DNA of 37,514 nucleotides from Synechococcales cyanobacterium bin31.maxbin.ball.101 (GTDB lineage: Bacteria > Cyanobacteriota > Cyanobacteriia > Leptolyngbyales > Leptolyngbyaceae), in assembly GCA_013298165.1 (NCBI GenBank), contig JAAFJU010000033.1, positions 1 through 37,514 of the forward strand. The letters run 5' to 3'. Of the stretch, positions 24,406-32,667 are shown piece after piece. Below the pieces are notes generated by a model. The model did no database searches, was not told where the DNA came from, and saw only the letters and a program-made list of their open reading frames with translations. The stretch's first letter is position 1. Each line of letters starts with the position of its first letter. The position numbers and the translations under genes were made by a program.

Positions 24406-26253
24406 GTGACTGACTTCGCTACCAATCCCCGCAATTCCAGTTCCTGTAAGCTTTCTACGCTGATTTTGGCCTGTAGCCTACTGTCCATTGCGCCCGCCGC
24501 CCAAGCGATCGAACCCGCTAACCGTTTTGATCTTGCGCAGGCCAGCACAGGCAGCAGCTACACCACGGTCTTCGTCAATCCAAACACTGGAAATAATGCC
24601 GGGGATGGCAGTCAACAGGCTCCTTTCAAAACCTTGACCCATGCCCTCAGCGTTGCCCCTGCCAATAGCATCATTTCTCTCGCGCCGGGACTCTACAACA
24701 GTGCCAATGGCGAAACCTTCCCCCTCATGCTCAAGTCCGGTGTTACCGTCCAAGGCGAACCTGCCGATCGGGGCCAAAACGTCATCATTCAAGGCTCTGG
24801 TCAATATCTCAGCCGCACCTTCGCCAGACAGCAAATCACGGTATTGGGCAGCGATCGAGCGGGACTGCGCGGCGTCACGGTGAGCAATCCCGATTCTCAA
24901 GGTTATGGTCTGTGGATTGAATCCAGCAGCCCTGTGATTAGCGATAGCACGTTCACGCAAAATGGTCACGACGGTGTGTCGATCGTCGGTAACAGTGCCC
25001 CGATTTTAAAGAACAACTACTTCTACCAAAACGGTGCCAACGGCATCACGATTTACGGCACCTCCCGTCCCGAAATCCGCGATAGCATCTTTGAAAAAAC
25101 CGGATTTGGTATTAATATTGCCCAAAATGCAGCTCCGCGTCTGATTGGCAACCGCATCACGCAGAACAAAGATGGCGTTATCGTTCAAGGCAATGCGGCT
25201 CCTGTGTTTCGTAGCAATGTGATCGATGGGAATGAGCGGGATGGTCTGGTGGCGATCGCCAATGCCCGCCCGGATCTTGGGACTCAGAGTGACCAAGGTA
25301 ACAATACCTTTTTAAATAATGGCGCATTGGATATCAACGCGAAATCCAATTCCCAAGTCCTACCCGTCGCAGGCAATCAATACAGCAAAACCTCCGGTCG
25401 TCTCGATACCAATGCAGTCGAAACGATCGCCGCTCAGCCGATGATTGCACAACCCGTCGCTCAGCCTATTCCCCAGCCCGTCGCCCAGCCTGTCCAAACC
25501 GTTCGGTCTGCGCCGCCTGCGATTCAACCGTTGGCAACGCCTCCCGGAACGGGAATCGCTCCAGTCGTCCAGCCGACGATCGTTCAGGCTCCCGTGACGC
25601 CTGTGGTCAAGAGCGCTCCGCCTGTCCTCGCCGCAGTCCCAACCACCCCCGTTGCCTCAGCCCCTCAGGAACTAACCTTCCGTCGCCCCGATGTTGCCGC
25701 TGCACGATCGGTCATCCCTACATCCCAATCTCCGCTACCGAACAATCCCACCAATCCCATGCCCGTGGCAGGACTCCCCAGCGAACTCATCGTCCCGATC
25801 GCTGTTCAAGCGGGAGCCTCAGGCCGATCGCTCCCCGTCCCCAAGCCTGCCAAAATGAAGACAGCGGTTCCCACGACCATGACCTTCAATAATTTGGTCC
25901 TTCCAAATCAAACCAATCCCACCGTTCCGCAACCCAATTCAAACTTGCTGCCTGTCCCCGGATCGAATATTCCTGTCGGCAACGTCGGAGATTCCGTCTC
26001 GGTCTGGCGTCAACCCGGTCGTCGCACCGCAGCAGCCCAGCCCACCGAACGACCCGCTGGCCTCAAACATCGCGTGATCGTGGAAATGGCCGATGCAGGG
26101 GCGCTGAAGTCGATCGTTCCCGGAGCCTTTGCGGTCTTTTCGGGTGGCAGACAGGTGATGCAGGCGGGCGCGTTTGGCGATGCAGACAAGGCCAACCAAC
26201 TGTTGCAAACCCTCACCAGTCAAGGCATTAGAGCGACAGCCGAGACATTCTAA
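24406..26253 (+). CDS. Secreted DUF1565 beta-helix protein with SPOR-like end
   Basis: Translation starts at GTG 24406 behind AGGAGA. The 615-residue protein has a Sec signal peptide (LSTLILACSLLSIAPAAQA), then DUF1565 with FVNPNTGNNAGDGSQQAPFK, and a right-handed beta-helix to about residue 310, with repeating turns such as PVISDSTFTQNGHDGVSI and PILKNNYFYQNGANGITI. From 335 to 540 it is a Pro/Val/Gln/Ala-rich linker with AQPVAQP repeats. The last 60 residues (FAVFSGGRQVMQAGAFGDAD, then ANQLLQTLTSQGIRA) resemble a SPOR repeat, which in other proteins binds denuded peptidoglycan. A cell-wall-associated carbohydrate-binding or lyase role is possible; no catalytic residues can be named. Confidence 0.85.
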   Translation: MTDFATNPRNSSSCKLSTLILACSLLSIAPAAQAIEPANRFDLAQASTGSSYTTVFVNPNTGNNAGDGSQQAPFKTLTHALSVAPANSIISLAPGLYNSANGETFPLMLKSGVTVQGEPADRGQNVIIQGSGQYLSRTFARQQITVLGSDRAGLRGVTVSNPDSQGYGLWIESSSPVISDSTFTQNGHDGVSIVGNSAPILKNNYFYQNGANGITIYGTSRPEIRDSIFEKTGFGINIAQNAAPRLIGNRITQNKDGVIVQGNAAPVFRSNVIDGNERDGLVAIANARPDLGTQSDQGNNTFLNNGALDINAKSNSQVLPVAGNQYSKTSGRLDTNAVETIAAQPMIAQPVAQPIPQPVAQPVQTVRSAPPAIQPLATPPGTGIAPVVQPTIVQAPVTPVVKSAPPVLAAVPTTPVASAPQELTFRRPDVAAARSVIPTSQSPLPNNPTNPMPVAGLPSELIVPIAVQAGASGRSLPVPKPAKMKTAVPTTMTFNNLVLPNQTNPTVPQPNSNLLPVPGSNIPVGNVGDSVSVWRQPGRRTAAAQPTERPAGLKHRVIVEMADAGALKSIVPGAFAVFSGGRQVMQAGAFGDADKANQLLQTLTSQGIRATAETF

Positions 26254-26348
26254 GCCCTGGCTTCTCGTTAAGGTGAGTCTTAGATGTTTCTGAAGCGCTC
26301 TGTTCGGATACACTAGGACCACTCTAACGTACGGGAACTTTTAGGGCG

Positions 26349-27680
26349 ATGTCCTCCTCTATTTTGAATAGTCTGCTCATCATTTTTCTACTGGTCATTC
26401 TAAACGGCCTGTTTGTCATGTCAGAGTTGGCGATCGTTTCATCCCGAAAGGTTCGCCTTCAGCAGTCGATTAATCAAGGGGATAAGGGCGCTAAAATTGC
26501 CCTAAAGCTAGCCAATGATCCCAATAATTTTTTGGCCGCCGCGCAGATTGGAATTACGTTAATTGCGATCGTCTCCGGGGCCTTTGGTGAAAAGACCTTT
26601 TCGGAATTGTATAAGCCTCTGATTGAGGGCATTCCAGCTTTAAGTCGTTATAGCGAAGGCATTGCTTTTGGTGCGGCGATTTTAACGATTACCTATTTGA
26701 CCTTGATTTTGGGTGAACTCGTTCCAAAACGATTGGCTTTGAATGCGCCCGAGTCGATCGCCCGTGTCGTCGCGAGTCCAATGAACATTTTGGCGAAGGC
26801 AACGGCTCCAGTGGTCTATCTGCTGAGTCGATCGACCGATTTAGTTTTAAAATTCCTCGGTGTCCGCCCCTCGGATGAACCCCAAGTCACAGAAGAAGAA
26901 ATCAAAGTCCTCATTGAACAAGGCACCGAAGCGGGCATGTTCGAGCAGGCGGAAGAAGACATTATGAAACGGGTGTTTCAATTGGGCGATCGGCGGGTCA
27001 GTGCGATTATGACGCCGCGTGTGGATATTATTTGGCTAGATCTCGAAGACTCCGATGAGGAAAATCGCCGCACCCTCAAAGAAGGCTCCCACTCTCGGTT
27101 TCCGGTGTGCAAAGACGGGCTGGATAATTTGCTTGGGGTGATGCAGGTGTATGAATTGCTGATGGAGACGATCGAGGGAGAAGCGTTGAACTTCAGTAAG
27201 TCGCTTCAGCCGCCTGTATTTATTCCTGAAAGCACCAAAGCATTGCGCGTTTTAGAATTGTTTAAACAAACCGGAAACCAAATTGCGTTTGTGGTGGATG
27301 AATATGGTGTGATTCAGGGAATGGTGACGTTAACCGATATTCTGCAAGCCCTAGTGGGAGATTTGCCGTCGGTGGATGAACTGGAGGAGCCGCAAGCGAT
27401 TCGGCGGGAGGATGGGTCTTGGTTACTGGATGGAATGCTGCCTATTTATCAATTCAAAGAAATCATTGATCTCGAAGATAAAGATCTCCCTGGCGAACAT
27501 CGCGGTACTTATCAAACCTTGGGTGGATTTGTGGTGATGTATTTAGGTCGCATTCCGACTTCGGCGGACCATTTCAATTGGGGAAATTTGCGTTTTGAAG
27601 TGATGGATATGGATGGAAATCGGGTCGATAAAGTATTGGTTGCTCCGACGACCAATCCAGAGCATAAGCCTGTTTCGTAA
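26349..27680 (+). CDS. CNNM/HlyC-family membrane protein (DUF21, CBS pair, CorC_HlyC)
   Basis: The 443-residue protein has a DUF21/CNNM membrane domain (residues 1-200) with hydrophobic segments LLIIFLLVILNGLFVMSELA, FLAAAQIGITLIAIVSGAFG and AILTITYLTLILGELVPKR. A CBS pair (about 215-345: AIMTPRVDIIWLDL and FVVDEYGVIQGMVTLTDILQ) and a C-terminal CorC_HlyC domain (about 360-435: LLDGMLPIYQFKEIIDLED) follow. The SR..R, ELA and GELVPKR motifs are standard. Family members transport or regulate Mg2+ or Co2+ or export Na+; the name hemolysin is historical. The family-B repeat directly follows. It stands alone with a 95-base leader. Confidence 0.93.
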   Translation: MSSSILNSLLIIFLLVILNGLFVMSELAIVSSRKVRLQQSINQGDKGAKIALKLANDPNNFLAAAQIGITLIAIVSGAFGEKTFSELYKPLIEGIPALSRYSEGIAFGAAILTITYLTLILGELVPKRLALNAPESIARVVASPMNILAKATAPVVYLLSRSTDLVLKFLGVRPSDEPQVTEEEIKVLIEQGTEAGMFEQAEEDIMKRVFQLGDRRVSAIMTPRVDIIWLDLEDSDEENRRTLKEGSHSRFPVCKDGLDNLLGVMQVYELLMETIEGEALNFSKSLQPPVFIPESTKALRVLELFKQTGNQIAFVVDEYGVIQGMVTLTDILQALVGDLPSVDELEEPQAIRREDGSWLLDGMLPIYQFKEIIDLEDKDLPGEHRGTYQTLGGFVVMYLGRIPTSADHFNWGNLRFEVMDMDGNRVDKVLVAPTTNPEHKPVS

Positions 27681-27683
27681 ACT

Positions 27684-27783
27684 CTGGCGAACCGCCCCCT
27701 GACCCCCAATTCTGGGGGGACATGAGGGATTTTATCAACATTCAGAACCCCCAAAATTGGGGGCTGGGGGCCTGGTTCGTCAG
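27684..27783. repeat. Complete family-B palindromic repeat
   Basis: This is the best-preserved copy: 100 bp with outer ends CTGGCGAACC and GGTTCGTCAG, and inner arms CCCCCAATTCTGGGGGG and CCCCCAAAATTGGGGG, each themselves palindromic. It fills the gap between the converging CNNM and RNase T2 genes and probably also serves as a transcription barrier. Confidence 0.85.
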
Positions 27784-27798
27784 GGTCTACATCAATCT

Positions 27799-28506
27799 CT
27801 ATCGCACACTGCGCAATAGGAAATCTGATTGTCCGCAGCTTTTTTGCGATCGTCTCAGTACTTCGGCGCTACAAATTCCCGGTTTGCCATCTTTGGTGTG
27901 ACAGACTAGCATTTCTTGTAGGAAGCGACCGGACCCGGAACAGGTCGGGGCAAAGCTAGTGGTGCTGTAGCCGGGATTGATTTTGACGAACTCCTGTTTG
28001 AATTGATCGGGGGTGACTCGGACGGGTTTGGTGGGTTTTTGGTACGCGCTGGGAATGCGAACAGTGTTTTTAAGAGTTTGGGCGAGTTCTTGGTATTTTA
28101 CTTGGCTTAAGCCGGAGCAAGTGCCATGCTTTTCCCATTCGTGGGTGTAGAGTTTTTTGCTGGGATAGAGGTCGGGGAATTGTTGGATGATTTTGGGGTC
28201 AAAGGCTTCATTGGTGCAGTTTTGAGGATAGCCCCGATCGTACTGCGGCCATAGTCCATGCAAGACAAATCCCAATTGTCGTCCGGCACCACATTGCTGC
28301 GGGTCATTTCCGCCTTTGGATGCGCAATAGTCAGGCGACCAGGAGAGCGACAGGGCATAACTATCAAACTGCCCTGGAACATTGCGACCGGAGGCATTAC
28401 TTGTGGGTTGGTCCGATTTGAGTTTGGGTTTGGGCTTGCGGGCTTCGGCCATTCCGGAGAATGAAACGGTTAAAATCAAAGCGGAGAGGAGGGCGGCTCT
28501 AAACAT
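27799..28506 (-). CDS. Secreted ribonuclease T2
   Basis: I choose ATG 28506, giving MFRAALLSALILTVSFSGMA, a clean Sec signal cleaved near AEARK; the frame is open 25 codons more to 28581 without a signal-like start. The 235-residue protein has the two RNase T2 catalytic blocks: CAS1 FVLHGLWPQYDRG and CAS2 YTHEWEKHGTCSG, with both catalytic histidines and the Glu. Cysteines at CASKGG, PQQCGAG, NCTNEA, GTCSG, TCSGSG, LVCHT and ICSA would form disulfides in the periplasm or outside. The enzyme cuts RNA with little sequence preference, via 2',3'-cyclic phosphates. It could contribute to phosphate scavenging along with PhoX; no Pho box is seen. Confidence 0.93.
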   Translation of the reverse strand: MFRAALLSALILTVSFSGMAEARKPKPKLKSDQPTSNASGRNVPGQFDSYALSLSWSPDYCASKGGNDPQQCGAGRQLGFVLHGLWPQYDRGYPQNCTNEAFDPKIIQQFPDLYPSKKLYTHEWEKHGTCSGLSQVKYQELAQTLKNTVRIPSAYQKPTKPVRVTPDQFKQEFVKINPGYSTTSFAPTCSGSGRFLQEMLVCHTKDGKPGICSAEVLRRSQKSCGQSDFLLRSVR

Positions 28507-28638
28507 ATCTAAAATTAATGGGGTTGGTAGGCTGGTTCTAGCATCACATCGGGATCTAGAGATTCCGGAATGGTACTCCATAAAATTGCGATCGGCTGTT
28601 TGTTCTCTAGTAAAACGCTATGATGAAAGCTATCACCA

Positions 28639-29448
28639 ATGACGATCGCAGGAACTTCTGTCATGGTTTCCACCCCACCACCCAAACTCCAAGGCCCAAC
28701 TGTAACCTGGGACATTCTCCCAGACACCTACCGTCTCCCCGATGACCCCGTGGAAAATATTCAACAACCTCGTCTTTCTGCCGGACTGCTCGATGCCTTA
28801 GGCAATAATGGTCGGGTTCCAGCCCGGAGCCTGATTGCCTCAAACTTCGCCCTCGTCGCCACGATCAATGGAAAAACGGTAGTCAAGGCTCCGGATTGGC
28901 TGTATGTGCCTGAGATGCATGAACGGGCACGATCGAATACCGCTATTCGTCGGAGCTATACCCCTTGGGCAGAGGGCGGAGCCGTGGCGATCGTGATGGA
29001 GTTTCTCTCAGAAGATGACAATGGTGAACAGTCCGATCGCCATATCCCGCCCTACGGTAAGCGCTACTTCTATGAGCAGATCCTCAAGGTTCCGACCTAT
29101 GTGATTTTCGATCCGGCTGATGGAAACCTTGAAGTGCATCAGCTTCAGACCGATCGTTACCAACTGACACCGCCCAATGTAGAGGGTCGAGTTTGGATTC
29201 CAGAGTTGGACCTGTTTTTAGGCGTGTGGTCCGGTGAACGCGAAGGAACCCATGCCCATTGGCTACGTTGGTGGGACCTTCAGGGGAATTTACTGCTATG
29301 GGGTTCGGAACAAGCCGACTTAGAACGACTGCGAGCCGATCAAGAGCGCATCCGGGCGGAAGCTGAGACGGAACGGGCCAATCAAGCGGAACAGGAGCGC
29401 GATCGTCTGGCGGCGAAACTGCGAGAACTTGGACTGGATCTGAGCTAA
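28639..29448 (+). CDS. Uma2-family (DUF820) putative endonuclease with coiled-coil tail
   Basis: The 269-residue protein is a Uma2/DUF820 member, a PD-(D/E)xK-fold family greatly expanded in cyanobacteria. The core includes VKAPDWLYVPEMHERA, AIVMEFLSEDDNGE, PYGKRYFYEQILKVPTYVIF and a C-terminal charged coiled coil (residues 225-269: LERLRADQERIRAEAETERA) found in one Uma2 subtype. ATG 28663 (MVSTPPPK) is an alternative start. The cellular role of the family is unknown; nuclease activity is predicted from the fold only. It is divergent from RNase T2 and 64 bases before dnaX. Confidence 0.85.
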   Translation: MTIAGTSVMVSTPPPKLQGPTVTWDILPDTYRLPDDPVENIQQPRLSAGLLDALGNNGRVPARSLIASNFALVATINGKTVVKAPDWLYVPEMHERARSNTAIRRSYTPWAEGGAVAIVMEFLSEDDNGEQSDRHIPPYGKRYFYEQILKVPTYVIFDPADGNLEVHQLQTDRYQLTPPNVEGRVWIPELDLFLGVWSGEREGTHAHWLRWWDLQGNLLLWGSEQADLERLRADQERIRAEAETERANQAEQERDRLAAKLRELGLDLS

Positions 29449-29512
29449 TCTGCCGATCGAAGGAGCCGATGAGATCGTACAATTGATCTCTATATTTTGC
29501 GGCGATCGTGTC

Positions 29513-31921
29513 ATGACCTACATTCCTCTCCACCACAAATACCGTCCCCAGACCTTCGCGCAACTGGTGGGTCAAGAGGCGATCGCAACGACCCTCAGCA
29601 ACGCCCTCACCCAAAACCGCATCGCCCCCGCCTATCTTTTCACAGGCGCAAGAGGCACGGGCAAAACCTCCAGCGCCCGGATCTTTGCGAAGTCCTTGAA
29701 TTGCATTGGGGGCGATCGGCCCACGCCTCAACCCTGTGGGGTTTGTGAAGTTTGCAAGGAGATTACGCGGGGTGGGGCGTTGGATGTGATTGAGATTGAT
29801 GCCGCGAGTAATACGGGGGTTGATAGCATTCGTGAGTTGATTGAACGATCGCAATTTGCCCCTGTGCGCTGTCGTTACAAAGTTTATATTATTGATGAAT
29901 GTTTGACAGGTGATTCGTTGGTGATGACGGATGCAGGATTAATGCGCATCGATGATCCTGATCTACAAGGTAAAAAGGCACTGAGTTACAACGAGAACAC
30001 TAGTCAGTGGGAATTTAAGCCAATCCTCCGATGGCTGGATCAAGGCGTTCGCCAGACAATGATTCTGAAAACGGGTTCCCGCGAAATTCGATGCACTGGG
30101 AATCATTTGATCAGGACAGAAACTGGATGGATTCCCGCCCGAAACGTAAAAGAAGGAATGAAAATCTTATCCCCTGTGCCTGTCAAAGAATTAGCTCTCG
30201 CTGGGAATCAATCTTCGCATACGACTAGAAACACTAATCTAAATGCTTGGGATACAAGTTTCGAGATTGTTGAATCGATCGGAACAAGCATTGCTGAAAA
30301 TGTCTATGATATTGAAGTTGAAGACAATCACAACTTCGTTGCGAATGGGTTACTGGTTCATAATTGCCATATGTTAACGTCAGCCGCGTTTAATGCGTTG
30401 TTGAAGACATTGGAGGAACCACCCGATCGCGTGATCTTTGTCCTCGCCACCACCGACCCTCAGCGCGTTTTGCCCACGATTATCTCTCGCTGCCAACGGT
30501 TTGACTTTCGACGAATTCCGTTGGACTCATTAGTTCAGCATTTAGTCTATATTTCTAAACAAGAATCCATTGCGATCGTCCCTGAAGCCCTACATCTTGT
30601 CGGTCAAATTTCCCAAGGTGGATTACGCGATGCAGAAAGTTTACTCGATCAATTGAGTTTGTCAGCGGAAGAAGTATCCGTTGAAAAGGTCTGGGATCTC
30701 GTCGGAGCCGTTCCAGAGCGGGACTTGATGGGCTTAGTCGAGGCGATCGCCGCCGATGATGCCGAAGCAACGATCGATCTCACAAGAAAACTCATGGATC
30801 GCGGACGAGAGCCGTTGATCGTATTGCAGAACTTAGCGAGTTTTTATCGCGATCTCCTAATCGCCAAAACCGCTCCCCAGCGAAATGATCTAGCCGCTAT
30901 CACTCCCCCCACTTGGGCCGCAATGACCGCATTTGTAAAAGCCGCCTCTCTCAGTTGGCTATTGCATGGACAACAGCACCTCCGATCGGCAGAACTCCAA
31001 ATCAAAAACACCACGCAGCCCCGGCTCTGGCTAGAGATCACCCTCATGGGACTCCTCCCAAGCGCGATGGATTCCGATCGATCGGAATCCATCGCCGCCC
31101 CCTCCCGTGCCCCAGCCGCTGTAAGGGCCGCGCATCCCGCACCCCAGCCGCAGATATCATCTCAGCCATCGCCCGCGATCGCCGCTCCGATCGTCCCCGC
31201 CGCCGCTCCGATCGCCGCCGTCAGGGCCGCGCATCCCGCGCCCTCTTCTCCTCCTGCGCCCCCTGTGCCGACCATCCCAGACTCTCCACCCGAGCGCGAT
31301 CTCCGCGCCCTCTGGCAAGAGATCCTCAGTAACATCGAAGAAATCCCCGCCCGCGCCATCCTCAACGCCAACTGCCACATCGCCGAACTCAACGGCAAAG
31401 AAATCAAAATCGGTGTCTTCCAAAAATCCAGCCTCGCGATCGTCAAAGCCCGATCGGCCCAGCTCGGAAAAGCCTGTGCCAAAACCCTAAAGGGCAGCGT
31501 CAAAGTCAGCCTCATCGTCACAGAAGGGAAGGGACCGGAGGGAAAAGCCCCTGAGGTGCAACCCATGAAGCTGGTTGCACCGCCCAAACCCACCGCGCCC
31601 ATCCCCCCATCCCCCGTCACTCCTAAACCCGCCCCCCAAAGCTCACCCGTCGCCACCCTAGTCGCCGAAAACCCCGTCGCCGCCTACGAAGTCCCCAGCA
31701 CAAAATCCTGGGAAATCGACGATCTCACCCGTGCTACCCGAAGTCTAGCGGATGCCTTCAATGGGAAAATTGTCAGTCTAGATGACGATATTGTGATTGA
31801 AGAACCGATCGAAGCCAGCAACGCCACGATCGACCTCATGCCCAACATCGCCGACATCATGGGAAGCGACGCTCTAGATAGCGTTGATGACGACGATGAC
31901 AGCGATGACACGCCGTTTTAG
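29513..31921 (+). CDS. dnaX: DNA polymerase III subunit gamma/tau, interrupted by a mini-intein
   Basis: ATG 29513 starts MTYIPLHHKYRPQTFAQLVG, the family N-terminus. DnaX is the clamp-loader ATPase. The precursor has 802 residues, and 647 after removal of the intein. Walker A GARGTGKTSSAR is near residue 45-56; a four-Cys zinc site (CIGGDRP...CGVCEVC) near 64-81; Walker B YIIDE is split from CHML by the intein at residue 130; IISRCQRF is the SRC arginine-finger motif. Then comes domain III (LLDQLSLSAEEV), a long Pro/Ala linker with a duplicated AAVRAAHPAP segment, a conserved C-terminal domain (ILNANCHIAELNGKEIKIGV) and an acidic tail ending in DDDDDSDDTPF. The stop overlaps that of the convergent mscS-like gene by 3 bases. 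Confidence 0.95.
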   Translation: MTYIPLHHKYRPQTFAQLVGQEAIATTLSNALTQNRIAPAYLFTGARGTGKTSSARIFAKSLNCIGGDRPTPQPCGVCEVCKEITRGGALDVIEIDAASNTGVDSIRELIERSQFAPVRCRYKVYIIDECLTGDSLVMTDAGLMRIDDPDLQGKKALSYNENTSQWEFKPILRWLDQGVRQTMILKTGSREIRCTGNHLIRTETGWIPARNVKEGMKILSPVPVKELALAGNQSSHTTRNTNLNAWDTSFEIVESIGTSIAENVYDIEVEDNHNFVANGLLVHNCHMLTSAAFNALLKTLEEPPDRVIFVLATTDPQRVLPTIISRCQRFDFRRIPLDSLVQHLVYISKQESIAIVPEALHLVGQISQGGLRDAESLLDQLSLSAEEVSVEKVWDLVGAVPERDLMGLVEAIAADDAEATIDLTRKLMDRGREPLIVLQNLASFYRDLLIAKTAPQRNDLAAITPPTWAAMTAFVKAASLSWLLHGQQHLRSAELQIKNTTQPRLWLEITLMGLLPSAMDSDRSESIAAPSRAPAAVRAAHPAPQPQISSQPSPAIAAPIVPAAAPIAAVRAAHPAPSSPPAPPVPTIPDSPPERDLRALWQEILSNIEEIPARAILNANCHIAELNGKEIKIGVFQKSSLAIVKARSAQLGKACAKTLKGSVKVSLIVTEGKGPEGKAPEVQPMKLVAPPKPTAPIPPSPVTPKPAPQSSPVATLVAENPVAAYEVPSTKSWEIDDLTRATRSLADAFNGKIVSLDDDIVIEEPIEASNATIDLMPNIADIMGSDALDSVDDDDDSDDTPF
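29900..30364 (+). other. DnaX mini-intein, 155 residues, no homing endonuclease
   Basis: The insertion starts at Cys1 (TGT 29900) in CLTGDSLVMTD and ends with LLVHN (AAT 30362-30364), followed by Cys+1 of CHMLT. Block B is CTGNHLIRT with the conserved His; block F is VYDIEVEDNHNFVANG; the penultimate His and terminal Asn needed for cyclisation are present. With 155 residues there is room only for the two splicing halves; the LAGLIDADG endonuclease found in some DnaX inteins is absent, leaving a linker near SSHTTRNTNLNAWD. All splicing residues are there, so autocatalytic splicing should give intact DnaX with ..IIDE-CHML.. restored. Confidence 0.95.
31064..31095. repeat. Perfect 32-bp palindrome within dnaX
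   Basis: GCGATGGATTCCGATC at 31064-31079 is followed without a loop by its exact reverse complement at 31080-31095. It is translated as AMDSDRSESIA, at the beginning of the Pro/Ala linker. At RNA level it would form a strong hairpin. Two further near-identical 30-base direct repeats lie just downstream (31115-31144 and 31214-31243). Confidence 0.9.
31115..31243 (+). repeat. Pair of 30-base direct repeats in the dnaX linker
   Basis: The segments 31115-31144 and 31214-31243 share the core AGGGCCGCGCATCCCGC and differ at only three of 30 bases. Each encodes AAVRAAHPAP. They flank a Pro/Ala/Ile-rich stretch of about 70 bases and suggest a recent duplication in the flexible linker of tau. Confidence 0.8.
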
Positions 31922-32667
31922 CTCAAATACTCTTTAATGCTGATCAATAGATCTCCCTTGACCCCGTCATAGTCCTCAGCTTGACACCAAGGTCGCAGCG
32001 CCACGATCGTCCGCTCCCCTTGGGTCAAGCTCATCAGTTGACTCGTCGGTTTTGGAGTGGTTAAAACCTTGGGATGGTGTTCGACGATTTGTAATAGGCT
32101 CTGAATCGTCGATTTTAAAGGCCGATCGGCAATATCAACCTTAAGTTCAACCCGCCGAGTCCCCATCACGGTAAAGTTCTTCAGCGTTCCACTCACTAAA
32201 TTATTGTTCGGCACAATGATGCGGGTGTTATCAGCGGTAACGATCGCCGTCGAAAACAACCCAATCCCGTCCACCGTCCCCGACACGCCCCCACCTTCAA
32301 TCGAATCTCCCACTTCAAAAGGCCGAAAACTAATCAACATAATCCCCGCCGCCAAATGGGACAGACTACTCTGCAACGCCAACCCCACCGCCAACCCAGC
32401 GGCCCCGACGATCGCCACTAAGGTCGTCGTCTCAATGCCTACAATATTCAACGCTGCAATGCCACCCACCACCCAAATGACAATCCCGATCATCTGAAGC
32501 AAAAACTTCTGAAGCGTCGGCTCGATTTTGATCAACACTTGCCGACTGAGACTTTGCGCAAACTTTGCTACAAACCGCGTCACAATCAACAGCACGATCG
32601 CCAATAAGATTTTCGGGGCGAGGGCTGCACCGATGTCCATCAAGGGTTTGATCATTTCAGCATTCAT
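31918..32667 (-). CDS. MscS-family small mechanosensitive channel
   Basis: The 249-residue protein has three predicted membrane helices (ILLAIVLLIVTRFVA, LLQMIGIVIWVVGGIAALNI, and the pore helix TTTLVAIVGAAGLAVGLALQ) and the MscS beta domain (LISFRPFEVGDSIE, GTVDGIGLFSTAIVTADNTR, and the signature VPNNNLVSGTLKNFT). It is near the minimal size of MscS and should form a heptameric channel that opens on hypo-osmotic shock. Its ATG overlaps the TGA of the upstream Uma2 gene (ATGA), so translation is coupled. Its 3' end overlaps the dnaX stop, leaving no room for a terminator between the two. Confidence 0.93.
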   Translation of the reverse strand: MNAEMIKPLMDIGAALAPKILLAIVLLIVTRFVAKFAQSLSRQVLIKIEPTLQKFLLQMIGIVIWVVGGIAALNIVGIETTTLVAIVGAAGLAVGLALQSSLSHLAAGIMLISFRPFEVGDSIEGGGVSGTVDGIGLFSTAIVTADNTRIIVPNNNLVSGTLKNFTVMGTRRVELKVDIADRPLKSTIQSLLQIVEHHPKVLTTPKPTSQLMSLTQGERTIVALRPWCQAEDYDGVKGDLLISIKEYLS

